Shown: positions 27,015 to 36,918, numbered from the stretch's first letter. The stretch is 64,000 bases of DNA from an uncultured Bacteroidia bacterium (GCA_903907075.1 CAIVMQ010000051.1:1-64000), one strand, 5' to 3'. The notes: generated by a model not told the origin, from the sequence alone. Translations and numbers: made by a program.

Positions 27015-30000
27015 GCTATTTTACTTAGGATTTCTATTACTTCCTGCGTATATTCACTATTATTCGACATCGTAATGAAGATTAATTCAGGACTCATAAT
27101 CAATATAGTTGTTACCTTTTCAGCTCTCAGAATTATTTCCTCCTCATTATCAGATACAATGCCCCAGTAATATTCATTTTCCCTGATATGCCTTAATTCC
27201 TGATTATTCGAATATAAAGATAGCACACCCGACAAAACAAAAAACAGTGAATCCGGTGCCACTTTCACAGGAATAACTTCTTCATTGGCTTCCAAATTGA
27301 TTATGGTCGAATTTTCAATCATTCGAGCAATATCAGGAGATGGAAAAGATTGGAATAGGCTATTCTTCTTGGCCAGATTGACCATATCCGAAAGTAAAAA
27401 TTCTGGTAGTCCGTTCTTAATATGAGGCGTATATTTATCAATAAAAGTAGCTTTTGCCTTATCTAGCTTATGATAAAGAGCATTAAACCGGTCAGGATTA
27501 TGCTTGCTGAGGATAGTTGCCGAATTTTGCATTATAAAGGGATCCGGATTCAGAAGATTAGATAATAATATGGATTCATTGTCCCTAAATTCCTCCAAAG
27601 ACAAAATAGCACATGCTTTTGTCCAACGGTTGATTTTTAAATAGTCTTTATTAATAATGTCCTTCAGACGCTCAAAAATTGTCATTTTTTGTTGCGGATA
27701 TTTATCCTGGTAAAAGTGTAAACTCTCTTCCAGAGTAAGCTCCTCAAGCAATGGGAGAAAAACCTCCTTAATCTCCGTAGAAACTGTTAAATCCAATATT
27801 TCTATTGCATACGCTTTTGATTCATTGCCACCTGTCTTAAAGATTTCCGTGATAAAATTGATGACTTTAGAGTCGTAAAGCATTGAAAGCAAGAGAAATA
27901 CATTCTCTTTTTTCTGCACTAACTCACATTGCAGTGCTTCCTCCAAAAATGAATTGTTATTTTGCTGTTGAATATCTAGTATTGCAGCGAATATCCAAAC
28001 AGTTATCGCAATTTCTTCATCAATTATTTCCTTAATCATGCTAATCTCCAACGGCTTTGGCCGATATTCCATTTTACTTAATGCCTGAAACACCTGATGA
28101 CGGATTGATTCATCAGGATACCGGATTCGTGACCGGAGTAAATTTAAAGATTTATCGCCCTTTATGCTGGCATAAATAGAGATGATTTTAAGCTTTACAT
28201 CCCTGGTTGTATTAATCTTATCAAAATATCTATCCAATTCTGCCAGTATTGGTTCACCGATCATTTTGATGGCGGAAATTGCTTGAGTCGAGTATGTGGG
28301 AATAAAAAGGTTTTGGATGATCGAAGGCCATAATTCTATTTTTCGAAGTTTACCTGAACTAAAAAGGGCTGCTTTTCTGACTTTAGGATCCTCATCCTGC
28401 AACAAGGTTATCAGGAGCTGGTAAATCTTAAAACGGCCCGAATATTCCATTAGTAACGCAGCTAAATATCTTTCGTTTGCATCCCCAGAAGAGGTTAGTT
28501 CAGATAATTTACCAAAATCTTCTTTATCGAAGGCCGAAAGCGTATTAATCGCAGAATAAAAAGAATCCTTGTTTGGTATATTTGGATATTCCTCCAGATA
28601 TTGAAGAATATACTTTCTTGCCGGGAGAACCATTCTGGTCTCTATCTGCTTAAGAATCTTTATTTTTGTTTCATCCGGAGCAGACTCCATCACCATTTGT
28701 AGAAAAGCATTAGACTGTCTGGGTTCAATCTGCAGTATAATATTATAAATCAGGTTAAAATTCTTTTGAGGACCTGTTTCGATCAATTCACACAAGTTAA
28801 TAAAATTTAATTTGCCGTCAATAAGATCTAAAATATCATCACTCTCCTTTCTTAGCAGGGTATCCTTAAGCGTTTCTTTGTATTGAATATATAGTTTATA
28901 GGAGATCCATAACCATAAGAGAATAATAGCTATAAAAATAATATTATAATGGACTACTGTTAATGCTTTAATATTTGCAAACAGGAGTAATACTACTCCT
29001 GCCAAAATGTTACCGAAGGACTTTGGAACTCCTTCAACCTGGCTTTGAAACGCAAGTCTTTCACCAGAAGGAATTGGCTGGTATAAAATCTGGAATGATG
29101 GATCAAGAAATGAAGTTCTTAAAACACGAACGAATAACTTACTTAATACTACGAATGAAAAAAACATGGTTGTAATCCCATAGAAACTTCCATGAAGTGA
29201 CGCGATTACAGTGGTCAACAATAGTAGTGCCGGAAGGACTATCAAACTGAAACTCATGCCATATTTGGTTATCAGTCTGCCCGAAACAAATGATTTAAGG
29301 AGGAATTCGGTTACAGCTATAAATCCGAAAAATATCCCGAGAAAACTACTTACCAGCTCCTGAGTAACGAATTGTTGCTTTGTTTGTTTAAGGAATATAA
29401 AGTCCACAAAATAGGTGGAGAATAAGGGAAATATTGCGAGGATAATTATATATGCGAAATACTTATTTTTTAAAATTTCAAATAATCCTTTTTTGCGTGG
29501 TTGATGGTTCTGATCCCTAATCTCTTGTTTTCCAACGGACGGTTCATCAAAGATATCCCTATGTTTTTTTATAATTACAACTAATATACAAATACAGATA
29601 AAAAGACCTAAAGCAACGATATATAATAACTGTTCTGTAACTAAAAATTTTAAAAGGAACGGAATTGAAAAAAAGCTTATCACCTTTGACAATATCTCGC
29701 CTGATCCAATTAAACCAAAAAGTCTTTTCCCCTGGCGCAAATCGAACACTTTAGAAGCGATGCCCCAAAAGCCAACCCCGGTAAAAAATAGAAACACATT
29801 AATCCAGATAAAAAGCAAAAAAGCGAACCACTTATTTTCTGTTATTAAATATCCAAATACCAATGAGGATAAACTAATAAAAAGAAATATGGCCCCCAAA
29901 AGTAAAAGTTTTGAAAACCTTAGTTTTTTTTCCAGTCTGCGGTAAAAGAGCCACAATATATAGCTTATTAACCCTCCGCCCATATACGCAAACGGAATCA

Positions 30001-30160
30001 ATTTTATTTGAAAATTACTTAAAAATAAGGATGTTGAGGTTGTATAAAGAAAAGCATAAGGAATGCCAATAAAAAAAGAATAAATGAATAAAAGGAAGAC
30101 GGTATTCTCTTCTCCCTTTTTTAAATTAAAAAGATTTAAAAGCAAAGTTTTATTGCTCAT
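27011..30160 (-). CDS. ADP/ATP-carrier-like membrane protein with HEAT repeats and cNMP-binding-like domain
   Basis: 1049 residues. The N-terminal 420 or so residues hold about 12 hydrophobic helices and match the MFS-like Npt1/Npt2 nucleotide carrier group (FSNFQ-type start, 'GFWGIASKVFDLRQGKRLFGL', 'LDPSFQILYQPIPSGERLAFQSQ'). A long alpha-solenoid follows with HEAT-like units ('LLQDEDPKVRKAALFSSGKL'). The last 110 residues resemble a cyclic-nucleotide-binding domain ('LFFVLSGVLSLYS', 'NEYYWGIVS'), although the phosphate-binding cassette looks shortened. Such three-part proteins are known in Bacteroidota but their transport role is unproven. The gene lies 10 bp after the GNAT gene and overlaps the giant sensor gene by 4 bp, which points to a joint signalling function. 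Confidence 0.85.
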   Translation of the reverse strand: MSNKTLLLNLFNLKKGEENTVFLLFIYSFFIGIPYAFLYTTSTSLFLSNFQIKLIPFAYMGGGLISYILWLFYRRLEKKLRFSKLLLLGAIFLFISLSSLVFGYLITENKWFAFLLFIWINVFLFFTGVGFWGIASKVFDLRQGKRLFGLIGSGEILSKVISFFSIPFLLKFLVTEQLLYIVALGLFICICILVVIIKKHRDIFDEPSVGKQEIRDQNHQPRKKGLFEILKNKYFAYIIILAIFPLFSTYFVDFIFLKQTKQQFVTQELVSSFLGIFFGFIAVTEFLLKSFVSGRLITKYGMSFSLIVLPALLLLTTVIASLHGSFYGITTMFFSFVVLSKLFVRVLRTSFLDPSFQILYQPIPSGERLAFQSQVEGVPKSFGNILAGVVLLLFANIKALTVVHYNIIFIAIILLWLWISYKLYIQYKETLKDTLLRKESDDILDLIDGKLNFINLCELIETGPQKNFNLIYNIILQIEPRQSNAFLQMVMESAPDETKIKILKQIETRMVLPARKYILQYLEEYPNIPNKDSFYSAINTLSAFDKEDFGKLSELTSSGDANERYLAALLMEYSGRFKIYQLLITLLQDEDPKVRKAALFSSGKLRKIELWPSIIQNLFIPTYSTQAISAIKMIGEPILAELDRYFDKINTTRDVKLKIISIYASIKGDKSLNLLRSRIRYPDESIRHQVFQALSKMEYRPKPLEISMIKEIIDEEIAITVWIFAAILDIQQQNNNSFLEEALQCELVQKKENVFLLLSMLYDSKVINFITEIFKTGGNESKAYAIEILDLTVSTEIKEVFLPLLEELTLEESLHFYQDKYPQQKMTIFERLKDIINKDYLKINRWTKACAILSLEEFRDNESILLSNLLNPDPFIMQNSATILSKHNPDRFNALYHKLDKAKATFIDKYTPHIKNGLPEFLLSDMVNLAKKNSLFQSFPSPDIARMIENSTIINLEANEEVIPVKVAPDSLFFVLSGVLSLYSNNQELRHIRENEYYWGIVSDNEEEIILRAEKVTTILIMSPELIFITMSNNSEYTQEVIEILSKIA

Positions 30161-30170
30161 TGAAATAGCT

Positions 30171-30716
30171 TTACAAAAATTTTATTCTAAATCCAATCGT
30201 AACTCCGGGCATTTCCATCGGATGTCCAAAATAACCGAAGTGTTGATAACCGTATTTCTCCAATGTATTAAATCTCTCCAAAATAGGTTCAGCAAGAATT
30301 GCATGTACCTTTAATTCTGTGGCTACTTTTATCCGTACCAAATCCAATGGGCGGGAAAGGCCTCTCTTTCGGAAATCAGGATGAACGCATAAACGGCTTA
30401 TTGTAGCAACAGGGGGATTTATAAGTTTCATTGCATCCTGTGGAATGTATTCATTCCAAGGGATTTCATTTATTTCATTATGGATACTTAACCTAGCTGT
30501 GGCAACCATCTGCTCCTTATAACGAATAATCCATAAATGGGAGGTTTTGTCATAATCATCTAACCAAAGTCCTTTGGAAAAGAATTCCTTATTAATACCT
30601 TCCACGTCTTTCCATGCAAGATTTCGCAAACGGCCAATTTCCTCTATATGATCAGGATACTGTACTTTCGTTAAAATGTAATCGTCTTTTAATTCGTCGT
30701 ACATCGGATAATCCAT
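30171..30716 (-). CDS. GNAT family N-acyltransferase
   Basis: 181 residues. The acetyl-CoA-binding motif A is visible as ISRLCVHPDFRKRGLSRPL (R-x-x-G-x-S/A) near residues 106-125, after the strand HLWIIRYKEQMVATARLSI. The N-terminal half with many acidic and aromatic residues and the 'VATISRLCVHP' wording resembles the FeeM/autoinducer-synthase-like branch that makes N-acyl amino acids or PEP-CTERM-associated acyl transfers, but this is uncertain. It is spaced 10 bp from both neighbours, so it belongs to the same transcript as the TonB receptor and the carrier-like protein. Confidence 0.85.
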   Translation of the reverse strand: MDYPMYDELKDDYILTKVQYPDHIEEIGRLRNLAWKDVEGINKEFFSKGLWLDDYDKTSHLWIIRYKEQMVATARLSIHNEINEIPWNEYIPQDAMKLINPPVATISRLCVHPDFRKRGLSRPLDLVRIKVATELKVHAILAEPILERFNTLEKYGYQHFGYFGHPMEMPGVTIGFRIKFL

Positions 30717-30726
30717 AAAGTATATT

Positions 30727-33345
30727 TTAGTATATGTGATATATTAGTTTAATCATTAAAACTCTTCCATATTGAGGGATCGATGATGCATATGAACCTG
30801 ACGCTTCCCTAACCCCGGGATCGAAATATTTTGTATTCAGGATATTCTGAGCACCCAGCTGAATAGTCATATCTTTAATCAATTCGCTATAACCAAAAGT
30901 AAGATGAAAGAGCTGATATGGTGCAAAAACGGTATTTGGATTTTTGCTGCCAGAGGTACCTGCACCCGTTAATCTGCGGCCGACATAATTGGATCGCAGA
31001 CTGATGTTAAGGTGTTTAAAATAAAAAGCATCAGCACCAAAGTTTACATGATAAGAAGCAATATCACTGATCCGGAGATTCAATTTTTTATCCATTGGAG
31101 TCGTATTGGTATAGTTGGCCCAGAACGTATAATTTCCAACTACATACTTTGCATTACTTTGAAAACCATATATTTGTTGTTTTCCAGTAGGTTGAAATTG
31201 TCCGGTAGTAGTTCCGTCCGCACGGGTTACAATTACAGTACCAACGACATCGCTGTAATAAGAATCAAATGCAGTAACATCCAAAGAAAGGTCCTTATTT
31301 ATTTTCCAAAGAACACTTAACTCTATATTTTTGACCTTTTCCGGCTGAAGACCGGGATTAGGTAATTCCCGGACTTTTTGTACGGTAGCATATTTTTGCA
31401 AAAATGAGGCATCTTTAAACGCCGTTGCATAGATTGCCTTTAAAATAAATGAACCCGGACTGTAAATCAGGGCGATTCTCGGATTAAAGGCTGTTCCATA
31501 ACCACCATGTTGACGAATCCGGTTATTATCAACTCTGGCTCCTAAAACAAAATTCAGATTTTTTTTAATCGAATAGGTGGCTTGCGAATAAATTCCTACA
31601 TCATAGGTCCTGAAATGATCCGTACCCAGAATACCTGCTGCTTTAATTGTACCATTTTCATCAGGATAAGGTATTGTTGAAGTTAAATAGTCCCCTTGAA
31701 TCAAACTGCTTTTAAATTCTATCCCACTCATTACATCCAATTTGCTTATCGGAGACCATAACAAACGCATTTCATTTTTTATCTGATTGGAAACGCGATA
31801 GTAATACGTTGTAGTTAGCAAGGGATCTTTACTTGCCGCTAATTCAGCAAAACTATAGGAACCAAGGGCGTATCCGTTGTAGGTTTCGAAGTTTGTACTC
31901 CCATTTACAGAATGAATCCGATACGATACCAGATTGGTAAAAAATAATTTATCGCTGATGCTTTTTTCATAATTAATGTAAAAGTTGCTATTCCAGTTGG
32001 ACCAACGCATCGAATTTTTTCTGAATAAATATACATTGTCATTATACCACGGTGCCATGCCCTCGCTGGATTTCCAGGTCTCAACAGCAAATGTGTAATT
32101 TTTAGACTGTATCTTACCTTTAAGGTACCATTCCTTCGAAGAGGCATCAGGTCCAATCGGTTTTTTACCAGGGACCGGATTCAATGCCTTGCTGTCAAGT
32201 CCCTTTGCCAAAGTGGCACCCGATTCTGTAAGAGTGATATTTGTCGCTATATTCTGAGAATCATAAGTAATATTATATGAATTATTAGCTGGCAGCGTAT
32301 TCAGTTTAGAACTGACGATATAATTATTGGCCAAATAGTTGCCATTTTTATCCTTGCCTGATATATTCATTTTCTTATAATAATCTGTTTTGTCAGGATT
32401 AAAATTCCACGTTTCATAAGATGAAAGATCCATTTCGTCAGATTTGAAATATCTCCCTGTGAGTGAAAATGAAAAGTCCTTATTTTTTCCGGCTATAATC
32501 CCTTCCAAATATCTTGTATTCATCGAACTATAATTGGAGTTTACATCAACCGCCAGGTTAGTATTCTTTTTTAATATTTCACTATTATTCTTGGTTACAA
32601 TATTTACAACTCCGACAAATGCATTTGCACCATACATCGTTGAGGCAGGACCATAGATAACTTCCACTCTTTTAATATTAGAGAGCGGATATTGGCGTGT
32701 AATGGGGGCGTTATCTGATGAAAGGTCGTTCTGTTCTACTCCATCAATAAGTAAAATAGTTCGGTCTGTTGAAATCGATCTGTATCCACGTTGATAGAGG
32801 CTTGAATAACCAGCTCCTCGCCCTTTTGAAATATCAAAACCGGGCAAATCGTGAAATATTTGTTCAAAATCCTGAAACCCCTTATTTTTTATCTCTTCCT
32901 CTGTAATAATTATAACGGTAGCAGGAGCTTTTAAAACATTTTCAGCTTTTTTGGAAACTGAAGTAACCAATTGTTCTATTCCGGTATTTTTGATGCTATT
33001 TACAATCTGGATAAAACCTGGAGGGTCAAACAAGTCGGGTTCAAATTGGGGATTTATTTCGAGCAATTTAGCCGAAGACTCTTTAGTTGCATCCAATGAA
33101 TCGATTGCCAGATTTGCGATAGCTATTAATCGATATGCAACAACCTTCTGTCGGACATTAAAACCTTCGTGCAGACATGACTCCAATGATTTTATTACTT
33201 CCTGAAAATTTCCAATTTCATAATTCTTCTTGGCATTATTCAAACTAACATCACCACATTCATTTTGGGCCATTGCATTTCCGTAGCTAAACATGAAAAA
33301 TAACCCAAGACACAGTTCCAATAGTCTTATTTTGGTAATCGACAT
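30727..33345 (-). CDS. TonB-dependent receptor with TPR-like N-terminal domain
   Basis: 872 residues from the preferred start at 33345, which gives a clean signal peptide (MSITKIRLLELCLGLFF ... NAMAQ) 20 bp after the previous stop. A longer frame starts 26 codons upstream (33423) but overlaps the nSTAND gene by 58 bp and puts a charged tail before the signal. The first 110 mature residues look like two or three TPR helices (NNAKKNYEIGNFQEVIKSL) in place of the usual carboxypeptidase-like domain. Then a TonB-box region, a plug with ILLIDGVEQND and VIYGPASTMYGANAFVGVVNI, and a barrel ending in IKLIYHIY. The plug wording is FecA/colicin-receptor-like, so siderophore or cofactor uptake is as likely as glycans. 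Confidence 0.92.
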   Translation of the reverse strand: MSITKIRLLELCLGLFFMFSYGNAMAQNECGDVSLNNAKKNYEIGNFQEVIKSLESCLHEGFNVRQKVVAYRLIAIANLAIDSLDATKESSAKLLEINPQFEPDLFDPPGFIQIVNSIKNTGIEQLVTSVSKKAENVLKAPATVIIITEEEIKNKGFQDFEQIFHDLPGFDISKGRGAGYSSLYQRGYRSISTDRTILLIDGVEQNDLSSDNAPITRQYPLSNIKRVEVIYGPASTMYGANAFVGVVNIVTKNNSEILKKNTNLAVDVNSNYSSMNTRYLEGIIAGKNKDFSFSLTGRYFKSDEMDLSSYETWNFNPDKTDYYKKMNISGKDKNGNYLANNYIVSSKLNTLPANNSYNITYDSQNIATNITLTESGATLAKGLDSKALNPVPGKKPIGPDASSKEWYLKGKIQSKNYTFAVETWKSSEGMAPWYNDNVYLFRKNSMRWSNWNSNFYINYEKSISDKLFFTNLVSYRIHSVNGSTNFETYNGYALGSYSFAELAASKDPLLTTTYYYRVSNQIKNEMRLLWSPISKLDVMSGIEFKSSLIQGDYLTSTIPYPDENGTIKAAGILGTDHFRTYDVGIYSQATYSIKKNLNFVLGARVDNNRIRQHGGYGTAFNPRIALIYSPGSFILKAIYATAFKDASFLQKYATVQKVRELPNPGLQPEKVKNIELSVLWKINKDLSLDVTAFDSYYSDVVGTVIVTRADGTTTGQFQPTGKQQIYGFQSNAKYVVGNYTFWANYTNTTPMDKKLNLRISDIASYHVNFGADAFYFKHLNISLRSNYVGRRLTGAGTSGSKNPNTVFAPYQLFHLTFGYSELIKDMTIQLGAQNILNTKYFDPGVREASGSYASSIPQYGRVLMIKLIYHIY

Positions 33346-33365
33346 TTTTTTCCGTTGATTAATTT

Positions 33366-36300
33366 TTAATAATTTGGACATGTTTTTTCGTAATTGATAT
33401 CTTTCCCTACAAATTTTTTCCACTCTTCAGGGAGAAGATTTCTTTTTACTTTCTCGCACATTTGTAAGGCTAATAAGTCTGAACTTGTAATCCACTGACG
33501 AATAGTTTTATCGTCACTACATGCGTAAATTCTCTTTCCATCGGAAGAGAATGCAAGATCCATAACCCATGAATCATTATCTTCAATAGTTACCGGTTGT
33601 TCTTTGAGATCCTCGAAATTCCACATTCTTACCGTTTTATCAAAACTGCAACTTGCCATAGTTTTTCCGTCCGGGCTAAAACAAATAGAATTAATTCCTG
33701 ATGTATGTCCAATTAACTCAATTGGTTTTTGTCTTAAATTATCCAGTGAATATAGTCTGATGATCCCTTTGGGACTACCGACAGCAAGAATAGTATTTGT
33801 CTTATCTAATCCAAGCGCTCTAATTAGAGATCCGTCTGTTTGAAATTCAATTGGCTTTTCGCCAGGGGATAAAAAATCAAATATTCTGATTGTCCCTTTT
33901 TCGTCTCCGCATATTAGTGTTTTACCATTACTTCCCAGGACAAGGGATAAAAGTTTTGAATCTGAGGAGTAGGTAAATGTTGGGACTTCAGGAGTTGATA
34001 CATTCCAAATCTTCAAGGTTCCATCGGAGCTTATTGAAATAAATGATTTTCCCGATTTATCAAATACAATTTTATTAATTATTTTAAGATGTGCATTTAG
34101 TGTTATGGGGGTAGGATTTTTACCAGTAAGATCCCATAAAAGCATTTGTCCGGTTACGCATCCAGCAACAAGAAATTTTCCGTCGGGGCTAACGGCAATA
34201 CATCGAAAACCACTATTCGTGAAATTTGAATTAAGCTTACGGTACGGTTTACCCGGGTCATTACTATCCCATAATCCAACTGTACCATCATCGCTGCAAG
34301 AGATAAGTATTTGGCTATCATTAGTTAACGATATCCCTCTAATGGCATCCTGATGTCCCCGAAAAATAAGTTTTTTATCTGCAATATTTGAGAGCGCAGA
34401 ATAAATTGAAGGATCATTCGGTGAACCGTTGTTGTTCTTATTGAAAGAATAAGCTTGCAATGCTAAAAGGGCAGGAAGATCAGTTTCTATCGTTTTATAC
34501 ATTTTTGAAGACTCTATAGCCATTGATCTGGCAATAGCCAACAAACGCAAGCGCAAGGCATTTTTTTCAGATTTTTCAGCTTTTTCCCTTTCTGAATCAG
34601 CAATAACCTTTTGAGAAATCGCTTTTTGCTTTTGCTTTTCAGCTTCATCTTTTGCATTTTCAGCAATAACCTTTGCCTCTTCTGCCATTTGTTTTTGTAG
34701 ATCAGCTTTTTGCTTTTGCGTCAATGCAATTTCCTGCTGTTCAATAGCATATTTCCGCTGCTCCTCAGTAACTAATTTTTGTTGTTCTGCAATTTTTTGT
34801 TGCTGCTCTGCAATTCTTTTTTGCGAAATAGCTTCTTTTCGCTGTATCTCGCCCTTTCTGCTCTCCTCTTTTAATTCAATTCCCTTTTTGAATACGGTCT
34901 CTTCACTTGCCTCAGCCTTAAGTTTTAGATTCACTGAAATGACAAGGAACATCAACGAAATAATAGAGGCTATGCTCAGAATTACCGCGATTTTTCGGGC
35001 CCTGCTTAATTCTCTTTTTTGCCTATCTTCTTTCCTTTTAATTTCGAAGTCATACTCCTTTTTGCTGTAATCGAGAAAATCGATTGCCCTCTCAAAACCG
35101 GGATCATACCGTTCACCCCAAAATGGTGTTGGTTTATTCTTTTGTTTCCACTTAACTCCAATCTCCAGTTCTGGGTTTGTCCAGAGTCCCGATTTACCTT
35201 GCTGGTATAACTCGGCCGATCTGGATAAACGCAGATACAATTCGGCCGATTTAGTCTCCTCATCGACCCACTCCCGAAGGCGATCCCACACACGCATAAT
35301 ACTCTCGTGCGAGATATCTATCATCGTTTGGGGTTGGATAGGGACATAATGGGGAGGCATTAGGAATGCTCTTCCGGGAGCCCTGAATTGTTCAATAATA
35401 GCCAGCAGATCACTCTCTGAACAATTAATAGTCTTCTGGATATCACTAAATGTGGAGGGTCTTCGGGTACCCCTGTTTTCTGCCCCTAAATCTGTAAGCG
35501 CTTTAAATAAGCGCTCCGTATCTTTTTTAAGCTCCTCTGTATTCAGTTGATGATAGATCTCTTCAGCATGCAAGGAAAGAGCCGAATTTATGGTTCCTAC
35601 CGCTTCATAGTGTAGAGTATCCAAAGGCTGGTCTCCAATCCGATTGATATTCCAGTAATCCCATGCACGCATTAAGGCATGCTGCATTACAGGTAACTGA
35701 TCTGTTTTATCTCCCAAATCGGCAATAAGCCGCTCAACCAATTCACTTGAGATCTGATCACCATTGACTTTAACCGGTTTTACAATGGCATCCTGAAGCG
35801 ATTGAGCATTCATCCTTGGGATAAGGAAATGGCCCTTATTAATGGCTTCGGTAAGGCCTGGTATTTCGGTACAGGGATCCAGAAAATCGGATCTCATAGT
35901 CAGGATGATATAAATGGGGGCTTCAAAATCCGTTTGACTCACCAGATCGAGAAACAGATTAACAAAAAAGATGGTTGCCTCCTTTTCTATCCCATAATTA
36001 ACATGTTTTTGGTATCTGAATGTCTCCTCAAACTGATCAATAACAATAAGCCAGGGATTAGATCCCAGATCCTTATGCACTTTCAAAATCGGATTGGCAT
36101 CGTTACGCATCAATTGATCGACATCTTCCGCATTTACTAAGGCACTCCCTTTTGATTTGGTTTTACGGTTTAAAAGCTGAGTATATTCAGTAGCAAAAGA
36201 GCGTATTGGATTATCACCGGGTTTAAAAACGGTAATATCCCAGTTATCTTGGTCATTAATTTTACTCTTCAGAATAGTCGGAATAACACCCGCCCTGATA

Positions 36301-36473
36301 AGCGATGATTTACCACTTCCTGAAGAGCCTATTACAGCTAAGAAGTGAGTATCATGGAGTACAGAAACAATATTCTCTATCTGACTCTCACGTCCAAAAA
36401 ACAAGTGACTCTCCTCCGTTTCAAAACTTCGGATGCCGGGAAAAGGGTTAACGTGCGGTTTTAGTTGGGCCAT
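33366..36473 (-). CDS. nSTAND NTPase with membrane helix, coiled coil and WD40 propeller
   Basis: 1035 residues. The N-terminus 'PGIRSFETEESHLFFGRE' is the standard nSTAND1 lead-in; Walker A GSSGSGKSS (49-57) and Walker B WLIVIDQFEE follow. After a winged-helix region comes one transmembrane helix (about 497-517), a Lys/Glu/Gln-rich coiled coil (520-640) and seven WD40-like repeats (about 700-1005; GHTSGINSICFSPDGKTMASCS is the clearest). So the ATPase and the propeller lie on opposite sides of, or are both tethered to, a membrane. STAND proteins act as ligand-gated switches that oligomerise. No caspase, nuclease or TIR effector is fused or adjacent. It is the first gene of the minus-strand signalling block. 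Confidence 0.9.
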   Translation of the reverse strand: MAQLKPHVNPFPGIRSFETEESHLFFGRESQIENIVSVLHDTHFLAVIGSSGSGKSSLIRAGVIPTILKSKINDQDNWDITVFKPGDNPIRSFATEYTQLLNRKTKSKGSALVNAEDVDQLMRNDANPILKVHKDLGSNPWLIVIDQFEETFRYQKHVNYGIEKEATIFFVNLFLDLVSQTDFEAPIYIILTMRSDFLDPCTEIPGLTEAINKGHFLIPRMNAQSLQDAIVKPVKVNGDQISSELVERLIADLGDKTDQLPVMQHALMRAWDYWNINRIGDQPLDTLHYEAVGTINSALSLHAEEIYHQLNTEELKKDTERLFKALTDLGAENRGTRRPSTFSDIQKTINCSESDLLAIIEQFRAPGRAFLMPPHYVPIQPQTMIDISHESIMRVWDRLREWVDEETKSAELYLRLSRSAELYQQGKSGLWTNPELEIGVKWKQKNKPTPFWGERYDPGFERAIDFLDYSKKEYDFEIKRKEDRQKRELSRARKIAVILSIASIISLMFLVISVNLKLKAEASEETVFKKGIELKEESRKGEIQRKEAISQKRIAEQQQKIAEQQKLVTEEQRKYAIEQQEIALTQKQKADLQKQMAEEAKVIAENAKDEAEKQKQKAISQKVIADSEREKAEKSEKNALRLRLLAIARSMAIESSKMYKTIETDLPALLALQAYSFNKNNNGSPNDPSIYSALSNIADKKLIFRGHQDAIRGISLTNDSQILISCSDDGTVGLWDSNDPGKPYRKLNSNFTNSGFRCIAVSPDGKFLVAGCVTGQMLLWDLTGKNPTPITLNAHLKIINKIVFDKSGKSFISISSDGTLKIWNVSTPEVPTFTYSSDSKLLSLVLGSNGKTLICGDEKGTIRIFDFLSPGEKPIEFQTDGSLIRALGLDKTNTILAVGSPKGIIRLYSLDNLRQKPIELIGHTSGINSICFSPDGKTMASCSFDKTVRMWNFEDLKEQPVTIEDNDSWVMDLAFSSDGKRIYACSDDKTIRQWITSSDLLALQMCEKVKRNLLPEEWKKFVGKDINYEKTCPNY

Positions 36474-36550
36474 TATAAGTTAGTAGTTCTATATATTTTT
36501 CCTTGCGTACAAATAACACTAAAAATTATCAATTATTCAAATTAATAATT

Positions 36551-36703
36551 TTACAACTTTAAAGAAACCATAAATTCTTCATACGAGCTAGTCGGCCGGT
36601 AAGCTTTTGCATCGCCAAAAGAGAGCATCGACTTAAGCAAGGAGAAGAGAACGATCACAATATCTACCTGATTTCCTGCGGTATAATAATTAAACTGTTT
36701 GAT
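36551..36703 (-). pseudogene. C-terminal fragment of an unidentified gene
   Basis: Fifty codons end in TAA (36553-36551) and read as typical protein (VDIVIVLFSLLKSMLSF, then YRPTSSYEEFMVSLKL). The frame is closed upstream by a stop and no start is visible. The composition looks coding and the placement is upstream of the nSTAND gene. I cannot name the family. Confidence 0.35.
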
Positions 36704-36870
36704 TTATGGTTGATTCTAAGCCTGATTTATGGCCTGTCCCATTCCGCAAATTGTCATTCGAACGCAGTTAGAATAAAGTTCTAGAAAACTTAATTTTACA
36801 AATCAAAACAGTCAACAGAAGAAAATTTCTGAAAAATTCAAATTATATAGGGCAAAAAAAGTTGTGAAAA

Positions 36871-36918
36871 TTTTAATTAAACAGTAAAACAATATATTTT
36901 TTTACTGTTTAATTAAAA
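36871..36918. terminator. Perfect 19-bp AT-rich hairpin downstream of prsW-like gene
   Basis: ttttaattaaacagtaaaa (36871-36889) is followed by a 10-base loop and its exact reverse complement (36900-36918). It lies 34 bp after the minus-strand stop codon at 36952, where a terminator is expected, and ends in T or A runs on either strand. The low GC content makes it a weak classical terminator; a protein-binding palindrome is the alternative. Confidence 0.6.

Noticed and set aside
33346..33423. Longer N-terminus for the TonB receptor starting at 33423
   Set aside because: It overlaps the nSTAND gene by 58 bp and adds a charged stretch ahead of a clean signal peptide; the Met at 33345 fits better.
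16503..36473. Antiphage defence island around the nSTAND gene
   Set aside because: No effector domain, nuclease or other defence gene is adjacent; neighbours are sensors, receptors and transporters.
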